DNA of 64,000 nt from Rhynchosporium graminicola (Eukaryota; Ascomycota; Leotiomycetes; Helotiales; Ploettnerulaceae): NCBI GenBank assembly GCA_900074885.1, contig FJUW01000016.1, positions 971,219 to 1,035,218 on the forward strand, read 5' to 3'. Numbering within the stretch: position 1 is the stretch's first letter; every line of letters starts with the position of its first letter. Shown piece after piece: positions 12,388 through 26,803 of this stretch. The position numbers were made by a program, and so were the translations under genes. The notes under the pieces were generated by a model. It worked only from the letters and a program-made list of their open reading frames with translations, had not been told where the DNA came from and made no database searches.

Positions 12388-12790
12388 ATGACATGGCGAG
12401 CCTCTCCCTTCTTCGGTGACGGCGAGCCAGCAACTTATTCTCCTGACGCAGGTGATAAGCCTCGGCTGCAAGAACTTTCAAGGTTGCAATAGCCTTCTTC
12501 TGGAGATCCTTGAAAGGTCGTTCGGTGAAGGAGTACTCATCCTTGTATATGCGCCCCTCGGCATCAAGCTTGACCATGTATAGCTTTCTCTTAGCCTCGA
12601 CGAGACACTTTTTAGCGAAAGCCTTGCGCTCCTTAACGCCTTGGGGAGAGTGGATGGCGATAAGGCGGCAGATGCAGGTGTAGTGGTAGACTGCTCGAGT
12701 CTTCGGAGCTGATGCGTAAATCACTTCGAGGTCGTTGATGGCGGACTCTCGATCATCTTCGTTGGAGGATGCGGACTTGAGGGTGCGCAT
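12386..12790 (-). CDS. Small uncharacterised protein, 134 aa
   Basis: This is a single uninterrupted frame with an in-frame TAG five codons upstream of the ATG, which supports the start at 12790. The composition is coding-like: basic and helical, with a Lys/Arg-rich C-terminus (ending in RRHRRRERLAMS). I recognise no domain. The stop codon is directly followed by the TTC repeat, beyond which another basic frame (12201-12389) continues in a different phase. A slipped repeat could therefore have shortened the original protein. No functional inference is possible. Confidence 0.45.
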   Translation of the reverse strand: MRTLKSASSNEDDRESAINDLEVIYASAPKTRAVYHYTCICRLIAIHSPQGVKERKAFAKKCLVEAKRKLYMVKLDAEGRIYKDEYSFTERPFKDLQKKAIATLKVLAAEAYHLRQENKLLARRHRRRERLAMS

Positions 12791-14609
12791 TGCCTTTGGA
12801 TTCTATTAGAATAAACGCTTAAGGATTTGGGAATTAGTCGATCACTATCTTCTCAATTGTGGCTCTGGTCAGTTCGCACACTGTCAGATCGATATTGGTA
12901 AGAGAATACATGTTGAGATATGTCTAGCGTGTTGGGATTTGGGGGTAGATGCGGGCATTCCTTAGCCAAGAGAGTTTCCTGAGGTGTAGACGAGTGTATA
13001 GATGCTAATATTAATTGAAATGTGGGTGGATGTGAGATTCTTGAGATATCAAAAAGTTGAGTCGATAATTTGTAGTTGTCGCGAAGGGACTATTGAATAC
13101 TGCAAATATTCGAGACCAGTATCACGACAGCTTGAAAGATTTCATAACAAAAAAACAAGAGTTCTAACCTGATTAGCACGTTCCCTGGTGAACTGGACGG
13201 GCTTAATTAGCAATAATCAATATCATCTAAACCGCCTGTATTTACATTAGCGCAGCCTTGTGGCTAAGCGAGCTTACCCCTGAACGCACCCTCGAGTTCT
13301 GCGCTACTATTACGATAAGCAAAGTGAATCCCAGAACAGCGTGATAGGGCTATATCTGTGGGAAATCGTATTGCTTCGATTTGTAAACCCATAGTAAGCT
13401 AGAGGGTGGTTTTATCTAGGTTACCATAACCAGCCAAGGCAAATACATGTTAGATGGTATAATATGCATCTTTTATGACAAAAGGGATACATATAGAATG
13501 GCAACGAACAAGGATAAGAGTAAGAAATATAGGATAAATTCCTTTATAGTTACTTCCTATGGCAAGGTTACGTTGATCTTCAGAGTAAGGCATAGAGTAG
13601 TTGAATGTTATTGGTTGCATTGCCGTACTAATTACTATGGAGAGTTGACTCAAGGTATTATCTAGGAATATCCGCACGGACTATACACGTGACTACAGTC
13701 ACCTGATCCATACTAAGACCCATATCCTCGCAACACTTCCACTTGGATTGATTAATGTTCTCTGGGCTGCAAGTAAATCAAAGTAGCAAAGCAAATGTAT
13801 CGACAATCTCTATGATCTATTTGTGCGCGGCAGCTACTAACTAACAATCAGATACTCACAAGTGACAAATTTCCTGTTCGTACAGGGCTACAGGCTCAGG
13901 TAAAATTAAGTGACAGAGAGACATAGAAATTTATAGCAAAGAGGTAATATTTCCTTCCATAAGCTCTTTCTAAGCTATCTAGACTAGCATTCCAAAAATA
14001 GGAGAAGTCTAGAAGGCCAGCCAGTGAGGGTAATTATTTTTCAATATTCTCTTCCGGATCTAGGTTTCTGGTCCTAGTAAGCAAAGAGTTTGAAGCCTGA
14101 AGTTTAAGAGTCCATTCAGCTTTACCTTTGTCTGCTGTTGTGCATAGAAAAAGCCTACGCGCTCGGCAGGGCACTTGTAGACTAGAGTTTTTTTTTAGTC
14201 CTGACTTGGATTTTATTGAATTGGGAATTACGTTGGCCTAAAAGGCCAAGTGAATTTCTCAGTTAGATCTCTACTGCCAAGCCGCCATAGGGTAATTGAA
14301 AGCATCCTCTGAACAGCTTCTTGTGTTTTAATGCTGTTCTTTGCTTGACAAGCCTTATGTGGTGTAATTTGGACAAGATAGAGGCATGTATGTGATCATT
14401 TGAAATGTGGCTTTCACTTATGAGCTTTTTGTCTTCACGCTTACGATTGATGAATAATAGAATACGGTTAGGTAGCAATCAATAGAGATATTGATACAGA
14501 ATATCAAGACTTGTCTGTCCGGCAAACAAGCCAAATTGTAGACAGAAATAAGTTTCTATATTAGTAGTCGGATCTTGAGCAAAGGCTTACACCTTGCTAC
14601 ATGCTTAAA
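12791..14609. other. AT-rich gene-free tract
   Basis: About 1.8 kb are visibly AT-rich with frequent stop codons in every frame and no recognisable protein. This could be DNA degraded by repeat-induced point mutation or simply neutral intergenic DNA. I cannot identify an ancestral transposon. Confidence 0.5.
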
Positions 14610-17052
<2,443 letters not shown>

Positions 17053-19236
17053 ATGTCACAAGCGGCAGAGCACTCCCCGCAGTTGCCCGTTTCCCGACCC
17101 TACCGATCTCACAAAATTCGGGCGTGCGATACATGTCGGAGACGGAAAGTACGTTGCGATGTCGCATCCATAGGCGAAAAGTGTCAATTTTGCCGAGAGC
17201 AGGGGAAAAGTTGCCGCTACTCCACAGAGGAGAAGCACACTCGTTCGAAAAGACCGGCAAATCCCGAACTTTCCTCAGGCGAACGTCAAAACAGCATATC
17301 CGAGCCGAGACGAAGTCATACAGAGTCTGAAGGTACAAGAATCAATCATAAACTACATCCGAGTTCTCAATCCTTTGCGACGGACGGGGTGTCGCGGAAT
17401 GAACGTTCCAAAAATGACGCGAGATATTTGGGGCAGAACAGACAGTCTCTACATATTATTGGCCCGGCAGTCTCGTCGGATGCGCATATCCTCGAGCAGT
17501 ACATGTCTCCTAGTTCAACTGAGGGGAGGGAAAGTGATAATCCGTATGGTGTCTATTCATCAGACCCTTCGAAGCCAATTCTCTACAAGAAAGTGGCGAG
17601 AGGGAGAATTGGCTTATCAATAAATGACATCGCTGGTGTAAAGCAGAGAGAAATATTAGAGCAGATACTCAGTCCTAACGCGTCACAAGTTCGTCAGTTG
17701 TGAGTAAGCGTCAATCATCCACATCTCGGGCAATGAGCTCATATCATCAGATACCTTGTCAATGTTCATCCTGCGTTTCCGGTCATCGACGAAACGTTAC
17801 TGATTGAGGATTCTCCGAGTGAGAAGAAAGTGTCTGCAGCTCTAATTTGTGAGATATATGCTAGTTCCCTCGTGTACTGGCACAAAGCGCCGGTTTCATC
17901 AGGTAGAACACGACCGGATCAACGATACGCGTGGAATCTAGCCGTACAAGCCCTAGCAGATGATTTCCTAGGGCCGGACTTATCCACTCTTCAAGCTGCC
18001 ATTGTGGAGCTAAATGGACGACCTGTCTACTCTATAATAGGCAACGTGGTCAATATTGGCCGAGCTGTAGCTCTATCTTACAGTTTGGGTGTTAATAGAA
18101 ATCCGTCACAATGGAACATCTCACAACGCGAGAAAGACCTACGCGTAAGACTTTGGTGGGGAGTTCTTATTCATGACAGATGGTAAATATTTCTGAATTG
18201 TCTCTGGCCATCGACTAAATAGGCTGTGCTGTAGGGGTAGCTTTGCTCACGGAACCCCTTCGAACATAAATTCTAGCCATTACGACGTGCCATTTCCGAC
18301 TAGTCAAATGCTGGGACCGCATGGGTCGATCTTACCTGAATCTCAAAGGTCTATGGAAAGCTTCATCGCGCTGTGTAAGTTGACTCAAATACTAGGGCAA
18401 GCATTGCCTCTAGTCTACGATCTCATTGGGAGCTCCCAGAAAGAGACCTCGAAAACAATACGACGGATCGAAGCAGACTTAGATATTTGGGAAGATGATC
18501 TGCCGGACTACCTGTCAAGTGTTGACCATTCTGATTCTGTGTCCGGAGGAAGCAGTCTACGTCTCTGCTATCTATCTCTAAAAATGCTGGTCTGCAGAAT
18601 CTCCTTGCACGTGAGTCTTGCCAGCGTCTTACCGAAGAAGACCTCACTAATAATACTTCAGTCTGTTTCGCAGCAGGGATCGACAGAAGCCACAGAAGCT
18701 TATCGATTTCGACAAGTTGAGTCCAGGCATGCAGCCCGGACTATCGTCAACTTCGTCACTTCTCTAAATACTAGCCAACTTGCCGAGTTTTGGCTTCCCT
18801 GTGAGCGTACCCAGTCAGAAAAGATATAGAAATAACTGACACGACTTAATCAGACACCGCATACTACCTCACGTCGGCAATTACCCTATTGCTGCGATTC
18901 GCTGTCGAGACGACTGAGGATTCCATCGCTGAAAATTGCGTTGCTAGCGTGAAGGAGTTTATTGCATGGCTTCGACGAGCAAAAGATATCCATGACTGGG
19001 ATCTGGCAGACGACTGCCTCAATAATTGCGAGGGGATTATGGCCAGGATGACAGACAATGGTCGGCGTCCTCAGCACGAAGCTGTCATGCAAGCACCTCC
19101 AGCCAACTTCTTCGACACCGAACAGCCAGACTGGTTAGATGCGACATTACCGGTCTTTTATGGTCCGATGGATGGGTCTGGTCAGATTCGAGATATTTGG
19201 GATATGTTTGGCTTTAATGAGCAATTTTCCGCGTGA
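17053..19236 (+). CDS. Zn2Cys6 transcription factor with fungal-specific regulatory domain
   Basis: Exons 17053-17699, 17751-18182, 18235-18800 and 18854-19236 join to 675 aa. The zinc cluster is Cys25-x2-Cys28-x6-Cys35-x8-Cys44-x2-Cys47-x6-Cys54, beginning ACDTCRRRKVRCD. A polar linker runs to about residue 170. The middle part (residues about 215-480) matches the fungal_trans fold, with PAFPVIDETLL, RAVALSYSLGVNR and LRVRLWWGVLIHDRWGSFAH. The last intron falls inside FWLPYTAYY. It should act in the nucleus as a DNA-binding activator. Its divergence from the dialkylglycine decarboxylase, with shared repeated CGG-type boxes, makes that gene a plausible target, which is inference. No ligand can be assigned. 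Confidence 0.88.
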
Positions 19237-19719
19237 AGCCGACGTTTCACGGCGAGCCAAATCACCACTGCTGAGGTTCGATCGTCTGCACGTTTATATC
19301 ACGACTATATGTGCTTCGACTGATTTAAAGTTATGAGAGTATTATAAAATATATACCAAAACTGTAGTCAAAGTTACAGAACTGTTTTAGCACTTGAGTT
19401 GAGGAATATTACAGAGACCCAAAAGGATTACGGGATTTTACCACCGAGGTATACTTCGCTTGATCTCTCAACAATCACGAATTCTAGCGGCCTTGGATCT
19501 AATGAAATGTAGTAAGCAAGAAGCAGACTTTGGCAACCGTGCCGAAGACATCAGAACAGTATAGTAGATTCTCGCAGCGTTTTAAATTTCCCACAGACAG
19601 CATGCTCATCAGGTTTATGGCGCTCAGCTCGTGTCGGTAGTGAGCAGGGAATCTAGTTTTATGTCCTCGATGGAAACTGATATAGTTCCCTAACTGTTGT
19701 TATCTAAATGACGATAGTA
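19237..19719. other. Intergenic region
   Basis: This is the 3' flank of the Zn2Cys6 gene. I see no gene, repeat or RNA in it. Confidence 0.5.
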
Positions 19720-20010
19720 TCAACATCCAAACATGATAGCTAACAATCCAGGCATCAACCTGTCCCCTTTCCCTAGCCTTCCTTCACCTTCCACCACCAG
19801 CATCACATCGTCACCGCCCTCGCCTCGCTTAAAAAAGTCCACAACAACAAATACCACAATAAGAGCTTTCCGCCATCCAAACCTCCCATAGTGGACGTGA
19901 CGTACGGCGTAGATGGCATAAGAACCATTTACTGCAAGAGCCCCGGTTCCCAAGACAGCCAACACGACACCGACCGTGGATAGGGTGAGGAAGGGGGAGA
20001 ACGAGCTCAT
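19720..20010 (-). CDS. Possible small membrane protein, 96 aa
   Basis: A single frame with two hydrophobic stretches is visible. The first is at about residues 8-28 (VGVVLAVLGTGALAVNGSYA); the second, around KALIVVFVVVDFF (47-59), is short. The C-terminal third is Gly/Glu-rich and less convincing, so the true gene may splice out of this frame after the second segment. The family is not recognised. Confidence 0.35.
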   Translation of the reverse strand: MSSFSPFLTLSTVGVVLAVLGTGALAVNGSYAIYAVRHVHYGRFGWRKALIVVFVVVDFFKRGEGGDDVMLVVEGEGRLGKGDRLMPGLLAIMFGC

Positions 20011-21144
20011 GCGGATGCCGGGCGGACGCGTCAGGTGTACTTTAGCAAAAGAAAGGAGGAAGCGGGGCTTGAAACGGTCGTAGAAATACGGACGGTGATG
20101 TATGAGCGGCGTTAGGTGTTGTTTTTTGCTTTCCGAGGTAATGAATTTCTTTTTTTTTTAGATGTTTATCTTTGAGCTTCTTGAGGGTTTGGATTGTTTT
20201 GTTATCTTTTTTTAAGCGAGGATATTTATCCGTGTTTTTGAAACTACCCTAGGTAGTCAGACTCAGCTGCGGTGAATGAGAATCAGCTAGTTGCTAGAAG
20301 CAGCTCTCATCTAATATCAAATTTGACGAGATTCATCGAGGACATTACTAATAATAATAACTCAAAATCGCGGGTCTTTTTGATGACTTTACTGACGTGA
20401 GAATCTGGCATGATAAGCATAATAAATCCATGATAAGTCGCCCTAATTCATGTGAGCCAGGCGAAGCTGCCTATCTTCGTTGACTTCACGTCGCATATTG
20501 CGAAACATATCGATGATCAACGTCGTTGAATGCTAGGAAAGTATAGTTCTCGCTCATCACTATGTGTTTGGACTTCAAGCTCTTCCGTCGATGAACAGGC
20601 GGGCATACCACACCTAACGTAAGAAGGATTTTCTGATAAAATCCCTTAAAGCCCTTTCAGGCTGCATATGCTAAGAAAGCACACAGGCTTCTTGTATGGT
20701 CTCCAAGTTAACGGCCCGTAACTATTAGCCTCGATGATTTATTCGTCAAGTGCTTGCGTGTTCGGTATCAGTAGAAAAAAGTGAGAGACAGTTCTGACTA
20801 AAGAAGCTTTGTCATCGTGATTGCACAAGAAACCTCCACATATAGATACACTCGTATAGCTTATAATGATCTCTCTCATGGCCCGATATTACTATAACCC
20901 TGCCTTGTAGTCTTCGTAGTCTTCCCCATCTCTTGCACTCGAAGCCAACTCCAGTGTTCCGCTCCCATCCTAATCCTCCCACCACCTCCTGCATCCAGTG
21001 ACACCTCCTGTATACCCTGATTTATAAAGATGGATATTTCGGTAGGCTTTGATCGAACATAGAAACAGAATCTAGTCAAACATGTAAGCGGCATCGGTTC
21101 AGGGCGCGCTGGGTAGTATATACTCCTTAATGAACACCTAACCC
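20011..21144. other. Intergenic region
   Basis: There are T-rich runs near 20150 and 20210 and a CTACCCTAGGTAG near-palindrome around 20245. No supported gene is present. Confidence 0.5.
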
Positions 21145-21684
21145 TCATCGAAACAATATCTCAATCAAATTACCACCAAAGATCAAAATGAGAGCTGCGA
21201 CTGATGCAAGGCACCGATGCAATCGCCATCGAATTTCTATCGCTGTTGGAGCTAAATTTTCGGCCTTTCCCAAGATCAAACGGATACTCTGAAACCCAAA
21301 TGACACGTTTATCATCGTGCCGAGTGTGGAGGCTGTCATCGAGAAACTCTTCGCCAGGAAATATCGATTGTCGAGATCTGTGGATGGACGCTCACCATCT
21401 CGGCCCCAAGGTTCACTCAGAAACATCCAGATCAGAACCAACTGGCAGGCAATGAGTGCCGTGCAAAATGTAGAAAGTACTGTCTCCCAAAGAAGGTTGT
21501 ACTTCTGGTGCTGGAAGAAGCAAACTTGACTTTCAGCGTAGTTGAGAAGATTATCGCATTGGCGACGATAGAGATTGAGCACCGTAGAGAGTGTCTTGAG
21601 TTGCAAGTCGTTGATTTCTTTCCCAATGAGTTGGTATTCGTGATTCTTGGCGTCAGGACCTGATTGTTTGTCCATCGTAGCCAC
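21145..21684 (-). CDS. Uncharacterised membrane protein, 179 aa
   Basis: This is a single-exon frame. The N-terminal 60 residues are hydrophilic and helical (DLQLKTLSTVLNLYRRQCDN). Three hydrophobic segments follow: about 66-90 (LLWETVLSTFCTALIACQLV), 115-137 (SMTASTLGTMINVSFGFQSI) and 157-176 (ASVAALILIFGGNLIEILF). The topology suggests a three-pass membrane protein. The family is not recognised. It lies downstream of another minus-strand frame of unknown status, and no domain links it to its neighbours. Confidence 0.5.
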   Translation of the reverse strand: MATMDKQSGPDAKNHEYQLIGKEINDLQLKTLSTVLNLYRRQCDNLLNYAESQVCFFQHQKYNLLWETVLSTFCTALIACQLVLIWMFLSEPWGRDGERPSTDLDNRYFLAKSFSMTASTLGTMINVSFGFQSIRLILGKAENLAPTAIEIRWRLHRCLASVAALILIFGGNLIEILFR

Positions 21685-21741
21685 GCTTACTCGATGTCGT
21701 CGGGGTATGTCCTTATACGTGAGGTTGGCTGATACGCAAGA

Positions 21742-22299
21742 TTAGTTGACTTGATGTCTTTTGATTGATGGAGCTGAACTGGCCGAGTTGAGTGGAAGTG
21801 AAAGATAGAAAGCGGAGAAAGACGACGGATATCCTTTGCGGGTAGCTCTGCACAAAGATGGAAGTACCATGAGATTTGGTATTAGGGCAGGTGCATTGCA
21901 GGCCAACGAGACACAGTCCATCAGCTGGATACCTCCTTCCAGACTCGGGAGTGTGGAATTAACAAGGTAGATTACGGTGCTGATTCCCGGAGGCAAAGAG
22001 AAAGGATTGGCAAAGCAATCATGTAAATCATGCTGGTAACCGCTCAATGCGCTATGTTCCCAATCCTTCCTGTGAAAAGGCTTGTTCGCGGGACGCGACT
22101 CAAATTTATCATCGCTGTAAAGGAACCCCACACTCTCTGATGTTGATATTTTGGATGCCGTTGGGAAGACGAGTGTTCTAGGAACTTGAAGAAATCCCCA
22201 AATGTGGGTGGAATGCGCACTTGAGCTTTCTGTATGCAACATGAGGGCTTCTGATGGCTCGGTACGAATGAAAACGGGCATACCGCTGATTAATGTCAC
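21742..22299 (-). CDS. Doubtful open frame, 185 aa
   Basis: This frame is open for 186 codons without recognisable domains. A second frame just upstream (22178-22390) has protein-like stretches such as LTWKNADGSSLEIYVSARFD but is out of phase, and I found no convincing intron joining them. It may be part of a spliced gene, a decayed gene or chance. Confidence 0.25.
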   Translation of the reverse strand: MTLISGMPVFIRTEPSEALMLHTESSSAHSTHIWGFLQVPRTLVFPTASKISTSESVGFLYSDDKFESRPANKPFHRKDWEHSALSGYQHDLHDCFANPFSLPPGISTVIYLVNSTLPSLEGGIQLMDCVSLACNAPALIPNLMVLPSLCRATRKGYPSSFSAFYLSLPLNSASSAPSIKRHQVN

Positions 22300-22679
22300 G
22301 AGTGTGCCCTGGCCTTAAGACGGGGACGTCAAATCGGGCAGACACGTAGATTTCCAACGAGCTACCATCAGCGTTTTTCCAAGTCAACAAATGATGGTTC
22401 TTTCAATGCTGCCATTCGCATAACGCAAATTGCAGGAGATGAGGCCTTCTCCCTCGTTTGAGCTTTGTGTGCGCTCAAGAGCAAGCAGACGAGGATATGA
22501 GAATAGAGGAAAGGATCAAGAACGAATCCACATGGGGAGGAGACAGAGATGTCTGGTCGTACGAGAACACCAAAGGATAGCCACGAAAGAATGTCATTGT
22601 GGTGTAGTAAGTGTTTGGATATTTTATCTTTGAGTAATACGTCTGGATAAATAAGAGAGAATAAGAATACATGATGGGA

Positions 22680-24749
22680 TCATTTCCACATCAGCTCTCG
22701 TAACCTCTTCTTGTCTTCCTCGCTTCCAAAGATGGTGTCAATAGGACTTCGTGCCAAAGCACATATATCAGCTCGACTGAGCTTGAAGTGCTCTGCGACG
22801 AGCTTGTATTCGTTTGAAAGTGGGCTACCAAACACACCGACATCGTCTGTCTGTTACCAATGTCAGTAATAATTTTCTCTAGGCTATTGCGTCGATATAA
22901 TTCGAGCAACTCTAGGAAAAAAAGTTCGTGATTTTTTGTCACCCTTCCGAGTGCAACCTGGATCTACTGTCACAATAGCCTGGCTGTCGCGTACCACCAC
23001 AGAACAGCTTCTGGGAAGGATAATCCATCGCACCCGCGGTTTGGTATCTGCAAATCATCTTCGTTCACTCACTGGCCCCTCATCAGGGCTTTGGTATTTG
23101 GGCAAGGATTGAAGCTGGAGCAAGCCGCAGCAATCTCCACCAGTCCAATGATCACTCAATTGCGTGGAAGTCCTCGCTGTTAGGTACACAATCCAACAAA
23201 TGCTCTGGGCTATCCAAATGCCCGGTTAAGGCTTTCTCTTTTTTGTTTTTTTCATAAAATGACTGGAATTCAAGAAAGTAGATGAGATAAAGAAAAGACT
23301 TACACTTAAAGCAATTGGACATCCCTTCTCCGACCACCATCCAAAATGATGATCCCCAAAACTCCCCGCAATCATTTTCGCATTCACATTACAACTCAGA
23401 CAAAGTTCCAATCCCAACTTCCTTTTAACAATCTCCTCCTTAATATCGTCTGGCACATTGATCACGTGCCCGACCCTTTGCGGCATGTACTCCAACAATA
23501 TCCGCAGTTCCTCCGGTGTCGATGATGCAGGCAATTCAGCAAAATGAATCGTTATGGGAAGATTTGCTTCCCGCGCGAGTTTGAATGCGGGCGCGAAGAT
23601 TGATATATCGCCTATTGAGGGGTCGCCGCAGAGGTCTATACCAACGACGCCGGAAGAACGATATTTTAGGGCCAGAGAGACGACTGCGAGTGCTGTTGCA
23701 AGGGTGTTACGTCGGTCGATAGAGATAATGAGGTTTGTTTTCATGGTGGTGCCGGGAGTGAGTGAGTGTGTGTTTATGCAAGTGAGAATGGTGCGGATGT
23801 AGTCGTCTTTAGTTATGTTTGCTGAAGGGATAGCGCGTGGTGTTGTGCGAAGCTCCAGGTAGACTACGCCGTCTGAGGAGAATGAGGAGAGTACTGAGTT
23901 GGTGGTTTGGATAAGGGAGTCTTGATCGTTGCAGAGCTCGTAGATGTATCTTGAGAAGAGGGGAAAAAAGCTGGTGAGATGAAATATTAGTTGCTAAGAA
24001 ATAAAAGAAAGCTGTCAGAGAGCATTATTGATGGATCCCAGAACTCTTCAGACAAAAGACTGATGAGATAAATATAAGGCTGGAACATTTATCTTGGGCG
24101 AAGCGAGAATTGGCCAGCTAACCTGGAAGACTCATGATCATAATTTGAACCTAGTGTTCCGACCACAGGACACTACCTGAAGTGACAAGCCAGAGTTACC
24201 TAACGATTTGATGACTTTGTCCAAGTAAGAATTTTGAACGATGAGCTTCCCGAATTGCTTCTCCAGAGGCGCTTTGCCCTGCCTCGCTCCTCAGACACCA
24301 ACACGGTTTATAGTACAAAACTCCAAAGCAACACCAAACATCATGACAAAATCAGAATACCAGGTGATGGCAATAAAATGAAAATATCAACTCACGTCTC
24401 CAGATCATAATCAAACTTACCAACAGGCATCTCCACCAGAGGGTTGTCAAGCATAGTCTCCCCTCGCGCCTTCTTTTGCAACCATATCTCATGCAGACAT
24501 TCGCGGCTGATGCTACCACTTAGATGGGCATGTAACTATGATTAAATCTCAGCCTCATATTTGTCATAGAAGTCTGCCTTGCCTGAAGCATATAACTAGA
24601 TAGGACTAGTGAAAGGTGCTAAAGCAGTTTTCCCGGGTTGCGGCTCGTCTTGTGCGCCACTGCACGTATCCGGGAACAGCGTGTCTTGCATGGCCAAGCG
24701 AGATAATTGACTTACGTACCTCTATCTTCGGTAATGCGACAAAATCCAT
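22680..24749 (-). CDS. Adenosine deaminase-like protein (N6-methyl-AMP deaminase type)
   Basis: Exons 24749-24720, 24535-24396, 23970-23304 and 22850-22680 join to 335 aa. Metal and catalytic motifs of the adenosine/AMP deaminase superfamily are present in order: LHAHLSGSIS (metal His12 and His14), GIDLCGDP, the catalytic ITIHFAE, VGHVINV, and the STDDVGVFGSPLSNEY loop that carries the catalytic/metal Asp. The start MDFVALPKIE and the IWLQKKARG segment resemble the ADAL subgroup rather than true adenosine deaminase. From the family it should remove the methylamino group from N6-methyl-AMP in the cytosol, clearing modified nucleotides from RNA turnover. Introns two (425 bp) and three (453 bp) are much longer than all others in the window. 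Confidence 0.85.
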
Positions 24750-26803
24750 TTTGCGGTGATGTTATTGTTTGATTCTGATTTGGTTGAGAATGGTCTATCG
24801 CGGTCCAGCAAATATTCTCGTATTCCCGCGTCAAGAAAAGAGTCTGTCTTCCGAGTCCCGATGGACGGGTTCCGAGTTAAATTCAACACTTAGTGGGAGT
24901 GCTTGATTGACTCTTAGACCTGATATTGACGTTCTGGAGTTGTCGATAGGAATATGATTACAACGTTTCGAGGGAGATATGTAGGATGGATAATTGCAGA
25001 GGACCTAGATACTGTTGCGATCAGTACGTACTCGGGGTGTGGATCTCGCGAAGAATGGGGAGATCTAGATCGCCGGTACTGGGCCGCGGCGCCAACTGTA
25101 TTGGGTAGTCGTTCGTCTGATTGGTTGTTCTAGGATGACATATTCCAAATCAAGCATAGCTTACCGATACTGTAAATGCGATCTTCCGCAGCTGCGGTTC
25201 TGCATAAAATATGATGGTACGGGCCGTTCGGGCATTGGAGGAGTTGTGATAACTAACAGCGGACCTACAGTTCTGTGAAGTTGAAGTGGTTAGGACGAGT
25301 CGAATGTTACTTCTATTCTAGGTGTCTGAAGTGTTACTATATTAAGGAAAGAAGTAGGTAATAAAAGATTCGGGCTGGCCGCGCCATTGTGCATGCCTGC
25401 TAGACAACCAACAGTTGGAGGAACATCTACTACTGCTTTCTACTACGTGCTTTTGAGTACATTTGATGACTCTTGCGCGAACAAGACAAGAAGACATAAG
25501 TACCTAGGTAGTAGTATAAGTAGCTGGCTGAAGCCAGGGTCAAGATAGGGCAAATTCGTCTTCGGCGAAACATGATCTACCTAACTACCCTCCCTACCTT
25601 ACGAACCTAGGCTTGCTAGGTTGGTAATTAAAGTATGACTTTAATTCATGACTTTATACAGCATTCTGTATTGTGTTTTCAAAGTCATGAAACCATTACA
25701 AGACATTGACTAAAGTATTAATTACATGTCATCTAAGCTATCGATGACTTTACTAGTACAAATGGTCTCAATCGATGATTGTAAGTGAGGCCGAATATAT
25801 ATCGCCAAGAGCGACTTGTGCTTTGACTCTCTTTCCTTAGGTACCTACCTAGGTACCTATCTACCTTGGAACTTAGGATTGATGGCTTACAAACCCGCTC
25901 GCCCATCGTATGGTGATGGTGATCACACATGGCACAGCTGTAAACTGAAATCCGACATCTAGGTGTCGCATTCGGGCAATTAACTCGATAGAGAAAGGGA
26001 CGGGAATTAGGTTTCGCGCAAAAGGCACGTTGTGGAATGTGACAACTAGGTAGTATTGTTGAAAGCATCTTCTTCTTCTAAGAAGTCTTTGAGGACATAG
26101 GGAGGATTCCGACCCCTTCATAATTCATCGCTCCGCCTTATCTTGTCTTCATCACCTGCGAGTCGGACCTCGATATCAAATTCAGTCCCCAATTCATGCA
26201 TCTCATCTCGTCCGCCCCTTTCGTGACATTGTCAGATTGTCACCTGCACTCCAGCCCCGCACCCACCAGTTAGTTGCAGGCTGCTGAGCTTACATTACCG
26301 TACCTACAGCGCAGCCGAGCGATCCAGGCCAGGCACCTTCCGGCTTTGAGTACCCTCCTTACCTAAGCAGTCCCAGTATTTCCTTCCGGCCAATTGATCT
26401 GCCCGACTTCATCTCTATCGATCCACATTTCCTCTCTCACCTTCGCCTCACTTTCGCCCTGTCCTGTGTTTGGTTTGTGACATTGCGTGAGCCATTCTTC
26501 ATCAATCAATCAATCAATCAATCAATCCATCAACCGATCTTGAATATCACTGCCTGCCTGCTGTCCTGGCTACCAGGAACGCATCACGTGGCGGCAGCAC
26601 CTGCAGCCAATCGCCCCAGGGAGCTCTCCCCCGTTCCCGTTTTTGGCTCACCTCCGAACCCCCCTACCTAGCCTCATCTCGATTTCCGACGTCCCAAGTC
26701 ACGAAAGCCTTTCAGCACATTACTACCTCACCATCAGCCCAAGTCGAACGATTCAACTTCAACCACACAATCATCTCGACCTCTCTCCCCCCACATCGTC
26801 ATC
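24750..26803. other. Divergent intergenic region upstream of G-beta
   Basis: About 2 kb lie between the deaminase-like gene and the G-beta gene. They contain two TACCTAGGTA palindromes (25501-25510, 25846-25855), repeated words of the type ATGACTTTA between 25630 and 25760, CT-rich promoter-like DNA from 26400 onward, and an ATCA microsatellite. There is no supported gene. Confidence 0.55.
26501..26527. repeat. (ATCA)n tetranucleotide microsatellite
   Basis: Six to seven ATCA units lie about 280 bp upstream of the G-beta start, probably within its promoter or 5' leader. Confidence 0.9.

Noticed and set aside
22851..24395. Possible box C/D snoRNAs within the long deaminase introns
   Set aside because: A few TGATG and CTGA words occur, but spacing and terminal stems do not fit a convincing snoRNA.
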